A stretch of DNA of 64,000 bases, from contig WHVD01000009.1 of the NCBI GenBank assembly GCA_015178975.1, forward strand, positions 434,001 through 498,000, written 5' to 3'. Both the position numbers and the translations under genes were made by a program. This DNA is from Hysterangium stoloniferum (taxonomy: Eukaryota > Basidiomycota > Agaricomycetes > Hysterangiales > Hysterangiaceae). The notes under the pieces were generated by a model that was not told the origin of the DNA, did not search any database, and worked only from the letters and a program-made list of their open reading frames with translations. Below are positions 10,985 through 22,665 of the stretch, piece after piece (the first letter of the stretch is position 1; each line of letters opens with the position of its first letter).

Positions 10985-12716
10985 TATGTTTGCAAGGTTG
11001 AAATGTTGAGGTCAGCCTTACAGGCGATGGTGGAAGAAAGCTTTAACAAGGTAAACAATGATTCACCGACAACGTGATTCCGACAACGTCGACTAAAAAA
11101 TAGGTAGTGAATGGAATGACAGAATCTATGATAAGGCAGACAGTGCCAAACTAGTTTGCATGAGTTATATTGTGGAAACAAAAAGGTGTCAAGTGGAATA
11201 ACTTACCTCAGCCGCTGTCCGACGCTGTCAAAATGAACGACAGGTATATTGCAGTAAATGCTGAATGCATTTATAAGTGCGGGTGGAGGCTCATATCGTA
11301 ATTATAGATGACACAAAAGTGAGTCGTCGACGCTCTATGGAGCAATAGTCCGATAGAGCCCTAGGCTATAGCCTCACACATCTCAGGAAAATTTCTGGGG
11401 TGGTCATGGCTTGCTATGAGCGGTAGGTATGGCTGTAGTGAGAAAATAGAAAATGCCTGTAAACTTGACACCGCATTGAAATTACCCGATCAGGCCGATC
11501 CGTGCCTGGTCGGACCTGATCAGAGGACAGATCGGGCTTTTCGGGGCCTTTATGTTGGGCATTCTCTATTTTTGTGCAATGGATGCTCGTCACGTTCTCA
11601 TCTTCGCACTTTGCTTCCACAACTTCCTGTTTTTCTTTCTCATTTGTTTTTTTTGAACAGCTTTAGGGAAAAGCCACGTAGCCATACCACAAAACTCCGT
11701 TTTTCACTGATCAATATTAAAACATATATTTAGATATTAAGTATTTTAATGAGATTTGGGTGATAAATACAGAAAATATCATTTTACAACTATAACAATT
11801 GCCATTTTGAGATATAGTAAAATAGAAGGTGCGGGAATCCTACCTACTGCTCAAATGTCCACCAAGTAATGCTTACACTTTTTTATTGCAGACTCTGCTT
11901 GTCTTATTTTATAATTCACATGCTTAATGCTTAAATGAGACAAACAACTCATTAATATAAATACATTATAGGATGGCCAGTGCTTAGAAGGTATGCACAT
12001 ATGTATTACTTTGGCCATTGCATCAGTAAAATGAGCATTTGCTCTGGAGCCTCAGGGCAGCTCCAGCGGCACCGGGGTATTCAGAGAACACTGCCGGGTT
12101 TCAAATACTCTCAGTTCACGATAGAGACAGCAAATGCTCACAATATCTCTTGCAAATATTTTACTCTCACTACTCTCACTACTCTCATCACTTTAGATGC
12201 TCTAACTGTATTTATAATATTTTTGATAAATATTCATTTAGAAAAATAAATTTGAAAAATTCAAATACAAGTGTGATTCAGAAAGTGATTAATATTATTA
12301 TTATCAAGCATTAGTACCATTAGTAGTGTACTACTGCTACATTACAAAATATTTTTCATGATCACCAATTGTCAAAAATCATTGAGTCACCACATCCAAT
12401 TCCACTCCCACTGCTGCCCCCTCAAATTCAAGCCTCTAATCCAAAGGAAAAACAAGCCATAAACAACTTTCACACCACAAGCAACAAAACAACCAGTATA
12501 GTTGGCTGTCAGGAAGACATGTAGAGCTTGTTGTTATAACAAATACAGCCCAGTGACATCAGGGAATCAGAAAGGGGTGCCTAAATGGTCTATAGAATGA
12601 ATGTAAGTAGTCTATATCTCATAGCTAGAGTTTATACCCCCAGCTAGCACCAGACAATGTTGGCTAGATATGTATTCTAGTGGCCCTATCCTGGCTAGAA
12701 CTTCTAGCCACCATAT
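10985..12716. other. Gap with no supported gene
   Basis: Contains short shadow frames, an imperfect palindrome around GATCAGGCCGATC / GGACCTGATC at about 11489-11525, and an imperfect hairpin with arms AGCATTTGCTCT (12034) and AGCAAATGCTCA (12129). The segment after 11740 is AT-rich and repeat-like. No gene or RNA supported. Confidence 0.5.
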
Positions 12717-12923
12717 TGTTGACTTTTCTGGGATTTCAGGTTAGCAATGGATTGCAAGCATTTGGGCTTGGGTCGCAGTGTTGGGAATTCACCATGTATT
12801 TTGGGTTATATAAGGTCTATTTGTATTTGTTTAGTCCTTATCTGTTTACAATGAGTACCATCATCTCACTCAGACAAATGGAAAGTTATACAGTCTAGGA
12901 GCAGCACCACGAAAACTTCAACA
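12717..12923 (+). mobile_element. Short solo LTR, family D (copy D2), exact target duplication
   Basis: 207 bp, TGTTGACTTTTC...AAAACTTCAACA, so the termini are TGTTGA...TCAACA. CATAT at 12712-12716 is repeated exactly at 12924-12928. A TATA-like GGTTATATAAGG lies near 12806. The same sequence occurs at 3018-3223. It is a solo LTR of a small-LTR element whose internal region is absent from the window. Confidence 0.88.
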
Positions 12924-12928
12924 CATAT

Positions 12929-14718
12929 ATCACTCTGATACAGTATTTTTAGTTTAAATACAAAGAGTGCACACGAAGTTTAAGTAGACAAAGTAATGCT
13001 TTGGGTTTTGTTAATTAGTGAGATACAACAACTAAGGTATTTATATACAAATACAGCTCCAAGATGTATGTCATGCTATGTATATGAGATAATTGGAGCG
13101 AATGACGAAATGAGCATAATTGGTAATACAACCTGTTTAGGTAATCGATTGACGGAATATGTGCAGGCTTGCAATTCCAACAAGTATATCATGACAAAGC
13201 ATGACAAGCATTTGGTTGTTGCCTCAATCAGTCACAGTAACACTACAGTCACAGTTCAAACATTCTGTGACATTACCAAAATACTTATATAGGGCCTTAC
13301 CTTGCCTTCTACCTTTGTGCCCTCATCATCTTTGCCTTTACATCCAGTGTCAACACTTGTCTCTGACATCCCCACCCTTGACCCATCTATTGGTTGCATT
13401 GCATGACTGTCCCTGTTATGATGTAAGAGCCAGCATAGTTGCTGTACTCATTCTCACTGGGCAATATTTACTTTGCTGTGACAACAAACTGTTGGTAATC
13501 AACCTGACATCTCTAGAATATTATAGAATATCTTGGAATATACTTAACATAGCTTTAGTAATATCTCTGTCATCCCTTCCAGAACCTTCTCCCTGTAGAT
13601 ATATATAATCCCCAATAGTTTACTCATAGATACAAGGCAAGTTATATTCTAATATCTACTGTGGTCAGTGCAAGTTCCCAATACAAACACTACATATCAT
13701 CCCAACATCCAATTATACTGGTTGTGTTGTTACAGTGAAAGTTGCTTACAACATGTTATCTATTTCTTTGTTTATTTTTATTTTTATTTATTTTTTATTC
13801 CATTATAGTCCATACCTGACCAGTCATAAACCCATGACCAACCAACCATCCATATTTCCATTTATACCCTTCCTATGTATTCTGCATGTTGTACTTACAT
13901 AATTAGAATGTAAGTTAACCTTATTATTTACATTAAATTTTATTTGTTAATAATCTAATATAAATATAATATAATGTAAATAATGACAAGTCACCCTAGT
14001 GATCCTAGAACACCTAGCTCAAGGCCAGGCTAGCTAGCAAACACCTGAGATATGTAGCTATGTAGTATACACCAACTCGGGGTACAAAAATATCACTAAG
14101 TAAATAGCTGAGCTGGGCCTGCTATACAACCTAGCTAGAGTATGCACAGATTTCCCAATTTTCTGATGATAGGTAATCCCAGACTTTTCCAGAGCAGGTT
14201 TTCACTGGGGTTCAAAGCTCATATTTTGAAATGTCAAAGCTGTCACATTGATTGAGTATGAAAAATGCTGATATTACAACTATTTACTCCACCATATTTC
14301 CTGTTCACTTTCTTGTTGTTTATCATTGCTCAGTCTTTAACTTAGAAAAAAATTATCATCCCTTTGAATTCATAATAATACATTATATGTTATTTAATGC
14401 ATGTGGGTATTCCATAAACACCCTTTAGTTCATCTAATTGGAACCAGATGCACACTGCCTAAGTTCCTCTATTTCAAGACAAATTTCAATTTGAATTAAT
14501 ATAGAGAAATTTGATAATAAACCTTTAAAGGGTAAACATTTGCCATATGGAAATGCCATGAAGAGATTACCTTATGGATGTTATTAATGGCGTAGCTGCC
14601 TGCTTGTGGGACAAGCCAACCCTCGAGTTGGTTCACTAATGATGGCACCAAATCTCCTGGCAATATTTGGAGTTGTACCAATTAACTACAAACTCTAACA
14701 TGAGGGCATGAATTTATC
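12929..14718. other. AT-rich gap, LTR-like in places
   Basis: No convincing coding sequence. The segment from TGTTATGATGTAAGAG (about 13416) to about 13690, with TAGATATATATAATCC near 13600, has the look of a Copia LTR, but I could not find matching ends or a target duplication. A T-rich low-complexity run lies at about 13765-13800. Confidence 0.35.
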
Positions 14719-14989
14719 TACAGTAGACTCTCTTATAACCCATACCTCTCAGGATAGGTCCAGGGTATGGGTTATGGGAGAGTATGGGTTTTGAGTGAGG
14801 TCAACTACTGCCAAGATGAAAGTTGTCAATTGTCTGTATGGAAATACCTAGCATTCTTGTAGAATACAAGGCTATGCATGCAAAAAATAACTAGTAAGTT
14901 TTGTGTCCTGCATGGCTTGTATCTTGATAATGTGTATCCTCTTCCCAAATGAGCCCAGCATTGACTTTAATGAACATATGAATGGATCA

Positions 14990-16789
14990 TCATCTAATTG
15001 GTTCATGTATTGTCCCAAGACTAATGCTGCTTGGAGTGTTTCTGTGTTTAGGATGTGGTTCAACGGCTTTGACAGCACCACTATTCCCCCTGCTGTTCAC
15101 TTCCTGCACCATGGCTGCTCTTGCATCCATCATAGCCTGATAGATATATTCATCTGTTGCATCAAGGATATTGTGCATCTCATCGGCTGTGTTGAGAAGC
15201 TCCATCACATTCATTCAGTTTGAGTCTTGGAGGGCCCCAGTAGCCTCAAGATCATCCAATGCCTCATGAATGGCATGGATTAGGTATGAGATGGGAAGAG
15301 AAGGTTGAATGGGCCTGAGAGATGTTGCTGCTGATAAGTTGGGAAGGATGTTGGCTTCACACCAGCAATTCGGATTGTTGTTGTATCCACATCATTCTAT
15401 ACATCATTAACAAGTCACATAGCTTCATAGTGGTCAATGGAACATTGGATGTATTGGGCACAATATTTCACCTTGAAGTAGTGAATGATACCTTGGTCAC
15501 TGGGTTGAATGTGTGCAGTGAGGTTAGGCTTGAAATTCTTAACACATATGTTGGTGAGGGTCTCTGGGACAACATGTCCTGCAAAGTTGTCCTGCAAAAG
15601 TAAAATCTTTTGCCCCTCACTCTTAAGGTCTCTATCCCAATCCAAAAGCCACTCCTGATAGAGAGTGGCTGTCATCCATGCTTTTGCATTGCTATGATAA
15701 TTGAAACCAGGTTGTAATAGATATGTGAGTTGATTCTGTTAAAATAATCTGGTAGCGAGGAAGAGGAAAGTATGAGGACTCTCTATCTAGGAGCGAATAC
15801 CACTTAAGAGTAGAGTGGTGTGAAGTAAACTGATGTTATAGCTATGCTTCCAGATGAGGATCCACTCCTCAGCTGGGGCGAACTATATACTAGAATACAT
15901 GGTCTGTGCACTGGTCTGTGCAGCGAACATGTGTGCACAACATGGAACTAAGTGAACACTAAACTAAATCCAACTATCACATGATGTGAACTGGTAGGAT
16001 CTAATCAATCACAAGACAAGGTATGAGCTCATCACTAATCAGAGTATCTCATACTCTAACAGATTCTTATTTCCTTTGACACCAAAGTTTTGCTTGTTGG
16101 CAAGTCCATAATCTGGAGGCATACTGCAAAACTTTGCTCAGGCCCAATCAACATCTAAAATCAGAGAGAACTCACACATAGAAAAGAGCAGTCTTATCTG
16201 TATTAAAAATATCACCTGGCTTGTAACCCTCTTGTTTGATGAGCTCTTGAATATGCAGCTGCTTCCTTTCAACAGTATCAGGAGATGCAAAGGCAGTTTT
16301 GCCATGTTGTTTCATATCTTTCAAACCATTTTGTGCTTTAAAACAGCTTAACCACCCTTCACTCAAGCTAAGGCACTCATCATCTGGCACACCTGCAAGA
16401 TCACCAAATATTTTCCATTTTTGGTGGAGAACATCACCAGTAAGAAGCAGCTTGTCTGCCATTGCCTTTGAAACCCAAAGGTCCAACATTTCTGTAACCT
16501 CTGGATGTTGTGTTTGATGAACCCTTTTGGCTGAATGTGCAGAATCTTTGTTCCTTTCTGCTTGCCACCTCACTTCATCTTTGACCCATGCTGAGACCTG
16601 TGGCTGCTTAATTTTGAGGCTGGGATAGATTGCATGAAAATGGTTTGCTGTTTTTGTCTGATTCCTACCATTGGCATTATGCCAATCCAAGATTTCAATC
16701 CTTTGTTGAAGGGTGGCATTTTCTTTTTTCTGAGATTCTGTCAGCTTCAAGGATTTCTCACCAGCAGGTATAGGACATACATCTGCCAC
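14990..16789 (-). pseudogene. pogo/Tigger-like transposase, interrupted
   Basis: From ATG at 16789: an N-terminal psq-type helix-turn-helix (LTESQKKENATL..., residues about 16-75), then a CENP-B-type HTH (HPEVTEMLDLWVSKAM..., about 95-160), then the DDE catalytic core. Catalytic positions seen are D in FNTDKTALFY (the family usually has MDET, so the neighbouring E is K here), D in LLLQDN, and D in QPSDQG, with 30 residues between the last two (DD30D, pogo-like). The gene is split by a solo LTR at 15737-16061, and the C-terminal part (about 15414-14872) lies in several frames. It would have bound the TIRs and catalysed cut-and-paste; this copy cannot. Confidence 0.85.
15737..16061. mobile_element. 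Solo LTR, family F, inside the pogo transposase
   Basis: 325 bp, TGTTAAAATAATCTGG...ATACTCTAACA. GATTC at 15732-15736 is repeated exactly at 16062-16066. It separates the transposase segment ending GVKGNKN from the following one. There is no internal retroelement sequence. It is the only copy in the window, so its family is unclassified. Confidence 0.88.
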
Positions 16790-16816
16790 TGGCAGTTAGG
16801 CCCACAAACAACACAC

Positions 16817-17150
16817 TCAGCATGGTGTGTACCTAAACCATGGAAATTTCAAAGCCTTACATTTCTGCTTCTTTGAAGCTATCATTCTTCCCACCACTCC
16901 CTGCAAGCTTCTGCAGCTTCTGTACAATTGTTTTGCTCCATGAATCCAACCTGGCAAACCCCTGTTCATAATCAACATCTCCACCACCCTTTCTTCATCT
17001 ATCAAATTACCATCTCCGTCAACCCAATCCTGGTCAGCCTCTGATATGGGTTGACCAGCTCTCAACTCAACATCAAGCTTGGCTTTCCAATCTCATATCT
17101 GATCATGAAGCTTGTTCAAGCCTTTTTTCAGAACTTCAATGGGTTTCATA
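16817..17150 (-). pseudogene. Second short frame of the pogo-like element
   Basis: Upstream of the transposase start and on the same strand, a frame opens at ATG near 17150 (MKPIEVLKKGLNKL). It has one internal stop (about 17095), then continues to 16817 with an acidic middle (EADQDWVDGDGNLIDEER) and a basic/aromatic end (KFPWFRYTPC). I recognise no domain. It may be an accessory frame of the element or a mis-assigned 5' exon of the transposase. Confidence 0.35.
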
Positions 17151-17471
17151 ATGAGGGACATTGATGGGCTAGGCAGTCATTGCTGTTTTGGGAGATGTGA
17201 AATTAATGATTATATAACATATAACATATTTTCCTAATGGAGTATTGCCTTGGGGTTATTTGATTACATGTATGAGTTATGAGGGCCAGAAATCAGTATG
17301 GGTTATGGGGTATGGGAGAGTTATGGGTTATCAGCCTGAAATCCCCGCACGCCGACTTGGGAAATGAAGGACCCCATGGGTTATCAAAGAGTATGGGTTA
17401 TAAGAGAGTCTACTGTTCGAGCGGATTTTGGCCGATGGGAAAGTTCACCTCGGAGTTCGAAATATGTAGGA

Positions 17472-18770
17472 ATGGATACGTACATCGTCTATTGTGAACA
17501 ACCGACCGTTCCTTCCTCTCAAGCTCTTCTAATTATTCCTGTAGCGGATGCCTCTCGATATTCGACAAAGCCTTTGAAATGGATCCGATATATAATGGCT
17601 GCCGTAGTTGGCTGTGCCAAAGGAGAGTTGGCTGCATACACCGAAGATGAAAACGATAACGGACAAACTGATCTCCCTCTCAATTTGGAGGATACCGCCC
17701 CTCAGCATCGAAAGTTGCGTTTTATTCCCGAAGGCCCTATCAGTTTCGTCGACGTCGACGGCTTAAATCATCTGAAGTCGTCGCAAATTACTACACCAAG
17801 CCGAACAGGGTTTAGAGATGACGTTGTCGAGAGGGATGAGAGCAGCGTTGTTAATGGATTAGAGAAAGAGTTTTGCGAAGCGGCTCATCTCATCCCTCAT
17901 TCAAAGGGAAATGATGTGTGTCAATTGTTCACTCACAAAATCTTTTACATATTAACGATGTGCAGTACATTCAAGCTCTTTGCCTTTGGAGAAGCATCGA
18001 GGAGGAGCCGGAAATTGACAATATTAACGACATTCGAAATGGAATTCTCGTGAATAAAGATGTTCACACTTACTTCACCCTTTCTCGATTGGCCGTCTTA
18101 CATGTAAGTTTCTGGAGGTTCAGCTGTTTGTCGAAATATTCACTGCCCATAGACTCCCAATTTCGCTCTTGACATGGATGAAGTCTTACCGAATTCAACA
18201 TATCAGAATCCGTCGTTCCGTTTTACCCCACATTTCTTTGTAACCAATCCCTCCGATGTCGGCTCATACACCATGAACTTGTATCAGCGAGATTTTCGCT
18301 ACCCAATGGAGATGATCGATGGATGGCCAAAAGACTGGCCGCCGGATTTTCTATGGGATTTTATCTACGGCATCCTTATCGTCAAGCATTACGGAAACCG
18401 GAGTGCTGTCGACATTATGAGTGTTGTATCGAGAACCACCCTCTATCCAGAAGGCCTTCAAACAGCCACCCAGCGCGCGAAGGATGAACTTGAGCGCAAA
18501 AGGAAGGAAAATAATGAGAAGAAAGAGCAGCGGGACAGCGCGAGGGACGGAAGAGTGGCTCGACGGGGAGGGGTTCAGGATGAGCTCAGCTTCTCCGATG
18601 CAGCTGACATAGTTTTCTGTCTATGGATGAATTCTCATATGGGGCAGCCTGGACGGGATGCGCGGTCCAAAGTAATGGCAGAACGCACAAGGCGCGAACA
18701 AGAAGTGCTCCATATGACGTCAGAAAGGGTGGATAAATGGAGGAGCGAAGTTGTGGATTCAGCTGAGTGA
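17472..18770 (+). CDS. HNH-nuclease-like protein, three exons
   Basis: Exons 17472-17915, 17966-18103 and 18153-18770 give a 399-aa protein. Introns are 50 and 49 nt with clean GT-AG ends. The central part has the HNH-like signature common in Agaricomycetes: EAAHLIPHSKG (candidate catalytic His in AHLIP) just before intron 1, then DIRNGILVNKDVH with the Asn and last His. The usual cysteine of an 'RD..CVVTG' segment appears to be serine here (RDESSVVNG). The C-terminal third is a charged coiled-coil (KDELERKRKENNEKKEQ). The function is unknown; such proteins are numerous and mostly uncharacterised. The start follows an in-frame stop. A transposon end lies 56 bp upstream, so the native promoter is probably displaced. 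Confidence 0.75.
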
Positions 18771-20450
18771 ACGTTTTATGGTCATGGTATTTTCCACGTA
18801 ATGTCTCGTTATGTTTCAATAGCTAATCCTGAGTTACTTTCCGCGCATAATAATGTAACGTCTCATATGTATTTTACTTGTACTGAAGGAAAGCCATAAC
18901 TGATAAATCTGTTCTCACTCTGCTTGCGCGAACAGGAGGCTTTGTAACTCGGCCAGGAGAAGAAGCTGATGCGAAGCTTCCTTTCAAAATCAGACTGGAA
19001 GTCAACCTTTAGCAAGGTGACCATAGCAACGCATGGTCACCAGCGTCCACCAGAGCGCCGCTGGGCAGACCACCACCTTATCAATCGCCGCAATCAGTTG
19101 TCTCCGAAGATTGAACTTTGTCAGCTAGAGTAGAGGGTGGCTAGGAGAAACGGTTTGTAACGGTTTCGAGCCGACGAAAGCTCTCATCAGGGGGATACCG
19201 CTACCCCTACCGTTTCGTCCTTCCAGAGTTACTGTTTAGGAGTCTACTACTGAGCCTGGTCCAAAGGGAGTGATAAGATAATGAATTCGTGCCGACCTTT
19301 GCGCGCAACGAAATTCCAAGAATCTTGAGACCCAATGGTGGGTAGTGTACGGTTGGGCGGTACACCTATCAGGAGGTAGAGGCTTTAACCCGTGATCTCG
19401 TGCTGCGAGGTAGCAGGTTTCCCTGCTGGCTCGTCTGTCGATGTCCATGCAGCAAGACGATGGTGGATCAGAAAACCCCTCTCAATATGAGCTTCACAAT
19501 GAATACTGCGACGACTGCCCATAATTTATGGAAATAAACGCGCTCATGTCGACCTTTGGTCCACACAAAGATTTGGCTGCTGAAGCCTGAGACTACACCC
19601 GGGGGGCTCTGTAGAACACCGGACAAGGTGTATTGCAGGAATTGTTGCCTTAGGAGTCACATGGTACAGAGCGGATATGAGAGATGAACACCATGCTGTC
19701 TGTGTCTCTGCGTCCAAGTTTTCTTTTACTAGTAAACTCACGGATCCCTCTTCACGCCCTCTGCGAAGCACTGGAATGTCACCACCTTCCCCTCCACACT
19801 GTCCCGCCTTTCGCGCTGTGACTCACAAATTTCAGGCCTTAACACTCCTTATCAATTCGAGTATGTGAGACGTGTGAGACGTTCGCATGGCATGTAGAAA
19901 ATATGGATCTCTCTTCCATCAAATTTATTTCATATATTAGTACAACTATTAATCTTATATTGATCGGATCAGCAGTCCGGTGAATTTCATTGTAGCGGCA
20001 ATCACTGAGAATTGATCGGCTAAGCCTTATGGACCAATCGGTATCACCCAAATCCGCAGTGTGTAAATAATTATATCAAGTACCTCCAATTTCCTTGAAA
20101 TCTGTCCTGCCGTGAGCGGAAGCTAAAATTCTCAGATATTTTTTACTGGTGGTGATCTAGGTTGCACATACGAAAAGAGTTGAGAGGTAGTTGACAGAGG
20201 TAAGCCAAACTACTATTTCGCGTCTACTTCCGGCGTTAGCCAGTTTTCAAGCCATAAATAATGCGACTCAATTAAATCTGACCAATTGGGCGAGTTGATG
20301 TAGTTAATGAGTTATACGCGTGTGATGTAGATCTCAGCCTTGTCGAATGGCACGGCACGCGGCAAAGTTGGTCGCTGAGGTCTTCTTAGCCATCTCATCT
20401 AGTGACCCAATTCTCACAGTCTCCTTACCCTACCTTCAGGCACAAATTCT
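18771..20450. other. Gap with no supported gene
   Basis: Host-like base composition but only short frames. A repeated 'TAACGGTTT' motif occurs near 19145-19170. The segment 19300-19450 reads like unique non-coding DNA. No RNA gene recognised. Confidence 0.5.
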
Positions 20451-22050
20451 ATGGATGATCTCCAACGCCTTTTCGAGATCTTAGGAGACAACAAAATTGT
20501 TGCCTATAATTCAGGTCTGCTTCAGTCTGCTTTGATACCTTATGAATACTTACTGTTGGTGATCGCAAGTGGCGGCATGTTGTCTCCTACTATATGATAT
20601 AATCCTTACCGCTGGAGACGAAATAAGATATATATGGAGGTATGTCTCTTATTGGATATGTAATGTAATTACCTGAAGTTAACAACGACTTGAAGAGGAT
20701 CGTGGTCCTTCATCAAGATATTACACATTATTATTCGTTACTATGCATTGTTTTATCTGGTTATGGATGGTTATGGTATGCTCTTTCAGGTGTTACATTT
20801 CATACGATATCTAATGGTGCAAGCAGTTTCTATAAGCACTCATTTATCACTCACAGTAAGACATCGTCTTTCTTCCAGTTAGTTCCTCCTAATTCGTTCT
20901 ATGAAGTTGTAAGACAACCTTTGACATCTGGAATACTGAAAGACGTTTAGAAAAATTGTATAGCTGTCAGGTAGATTACCCATTTAGTATCTGGTGAGAC
21001 TCAGTACTATCAAACTATACATATAGCCTGAAGTGCTTCTTTAGGGGTGCCGCCGTACTCGTACCAGTTGTGGACATCCTAATTCTCTCGCGAATTTATG
21101 CAGTATATAATCAAAATCGAAAAAGTAAGGCATATATTGTATGGAGTTGAAGCTTGGCTCACAGTATTAACTAACAGTGACCATCCTTCTGGTATCTATG
21201 TGGACAAGTTTGTAGTAAAAAGCTTCGCTCGATTAGTACTGACATCTTATATTTCCAGTTGAAACAGTCGTCAGTTACTACCAGCCATTTATTCAAGCTT
21301 ATCCTGTCTTTGTAGACCATATTTACTTTTGTTGCGAAGGGATTTGGTTCTACTGCTGTCGACCCTAATCCCCTGCCTGGCGTCTTACCAGGTTGCTTTC
21401 CCGCGACACGTTTCAGAAGTGCGATGGTTCTGCGTGGCGGGTGAGCTTGAATCGTTATTTTATTGAGAAACACAAATTGACTTCATATCCTGATATCAGA
21501 AGCTTGGCAATTGCCTTTCAAGGTTTAACATAAAATTCTTATGTGTATACCATGAGCGACTGACAGATCTCGAAGGCATCTACCTTGGACTCAGTCTGTT
21601 TATCTTGTTCCGACGAGCGCGAGCGTTCCGTCTCCTGACTCAAATGACTCCCTTGTTGAGGGTCTTCTTCAGGTATGGTGTTTTACTCTGCGCTTTTTAT
21701 ACAGAGGAACTAACCGTCGCTCAGAGATGGCGCTATGTACTGTTTGATGTACGTCTGGTTACACTGAATGTGGTGCGAGTTTCTGACTGCAACATATACT
21801 GCTCAGTGTATGGGGTGAGTTCAGTGGTGGTACTTTTTGAGGCACCATTCTCTGACATCATGATGACTGCCCAGTTATGTACCTTGTCAACATCCTCACC
21901 ATCAAATACGGAGGTATTTCGCCATTGCAGGTACTCGGACAAGTGTAAATATCTTTCTATAGTATTGATGTTCATTGTTTGTTCACGATTTTTCCCAAGA
22001 TGGCTAATTTCTATTGTATCCGTTTCGGTAAGCAGATCAGCCGCGGGACA
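20451..22050 (+). pseudogene. DUF6533-type seven-helix membrane protein, probably decayed
   Basis: Exons 20451-20514, 20570-20639 and 20696 onward splice cleanly (introns 55 and 56 nt) into an N-terminus typical of DUF6533 proteins: MDDLQRLFEILG, then AACCLLLYDIILTAGDEIRY, then a hydrophobic IKILHIIIRYYALFYLV. After about 20770 the frame runs to a stop near 20882. Later blocks of the family reappear: VVDILILSRIYAVYNQNRK (about 21055-21115, followed by a good intron), PLPGVLPGCFPAT (about 21365-21410) and a TPLLRVFFR segment (about 21645-21675). I could not join these with canonical introns in one frame, so it looks decayed. The family is predicted to span the membrane seven times; function unknown. 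Confidence 0.55.
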
Positions 22051-22665
22051 ATAATTATCATGTCTAATCAACTTTGTGACTAAAGGCTGGCCGTTTGGTG
22101 CTGAACCTTCGGGGAAGCGTGACCTCATCGGACACTAACGACGATGACGAGGAATTAACCGAAATGAACATATGAACAGGCGGGTTGAAGAGGTTGGAAA
22201 ATTTGGTTCTATGATCATCATTGGCGGAGTGGCGTGGGCACAAGGAGCAGCCTTAGTATGTCCTCTTCGGCCTTATGATTCGCTAGAACATCAGGAGGTG
22301 GTGTTCATTTGTGGAGAAGTAAAAAGAAACCGCAAAAAATGAAGAAAAAAAGGAAGCAGGGAAAGGAGGGACGTAAGGGTAGTTTATTGAAAATGACGGT
22401 CAAATCAAACAAAGGATCATTGTGCTCGAAGCTGAATGTATAATGAGAATTGAAATTAAGTTGCTATATAGTTCCTTTGAAGCTGCCAGTGGGCCTTTTA
22501 TTCGCTCTAAAAATGGCGAAAAATATATAAGGTACTGGTTCGAACCATATACTGTTTGGCGACTTGGACCAAAAGTACGCTTAATGACGACAAAATCTAT
22601 ATCCAACCGTTTTCGTCGTCAGGTGGGTGGATGAATGAGAAGAATAACTATCATACAACACGTTA
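22051..22665. other. Gap with no supported gene
   Basis: Purine-rich run near 22320-22370 (AAAAAATGAAGAAAAAAAGG). No coding signal. It contains the 3' flank of the minus-strand phosphoesterase gene. Confidence 0.5.

Larger units (their letters stand above)
14721..17415 (-). mobile_element. pogo/Tigger-like DNA transposon, broken
   Basis: Terminal inverted repeats of about 25 bp: CAGTAGACTCTCTTATAACC at 14721 and its reverse complement ending at 17415. Sub-terminal repeats of a 'tatgggttat' motif occur at both ends. TA precedes the left end; the right flank reads TT, so the TA duplication is worn. The length is 2695 bp including a 325-bp LTR inserted in the transposase gene. The minus strand carries the transposase and a second short frame. 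Confidence 0.85.

Noticed and set aside
11416-11733. 105-codon frame over a palindromic GATCAGG region
   Set aside because: The frame is created by the palindrome; no protein motif.
13416-13690. Possible Copia LTR starting TGTTATGATG
   Set aside because: No matching terminus or target duplication could be found.
22500-22560. GGTTCGAACC resembling a tRNA T-arm
   Set aside because: No acceptor stem, A-box or anticodon arm can be folded around it on either strand.
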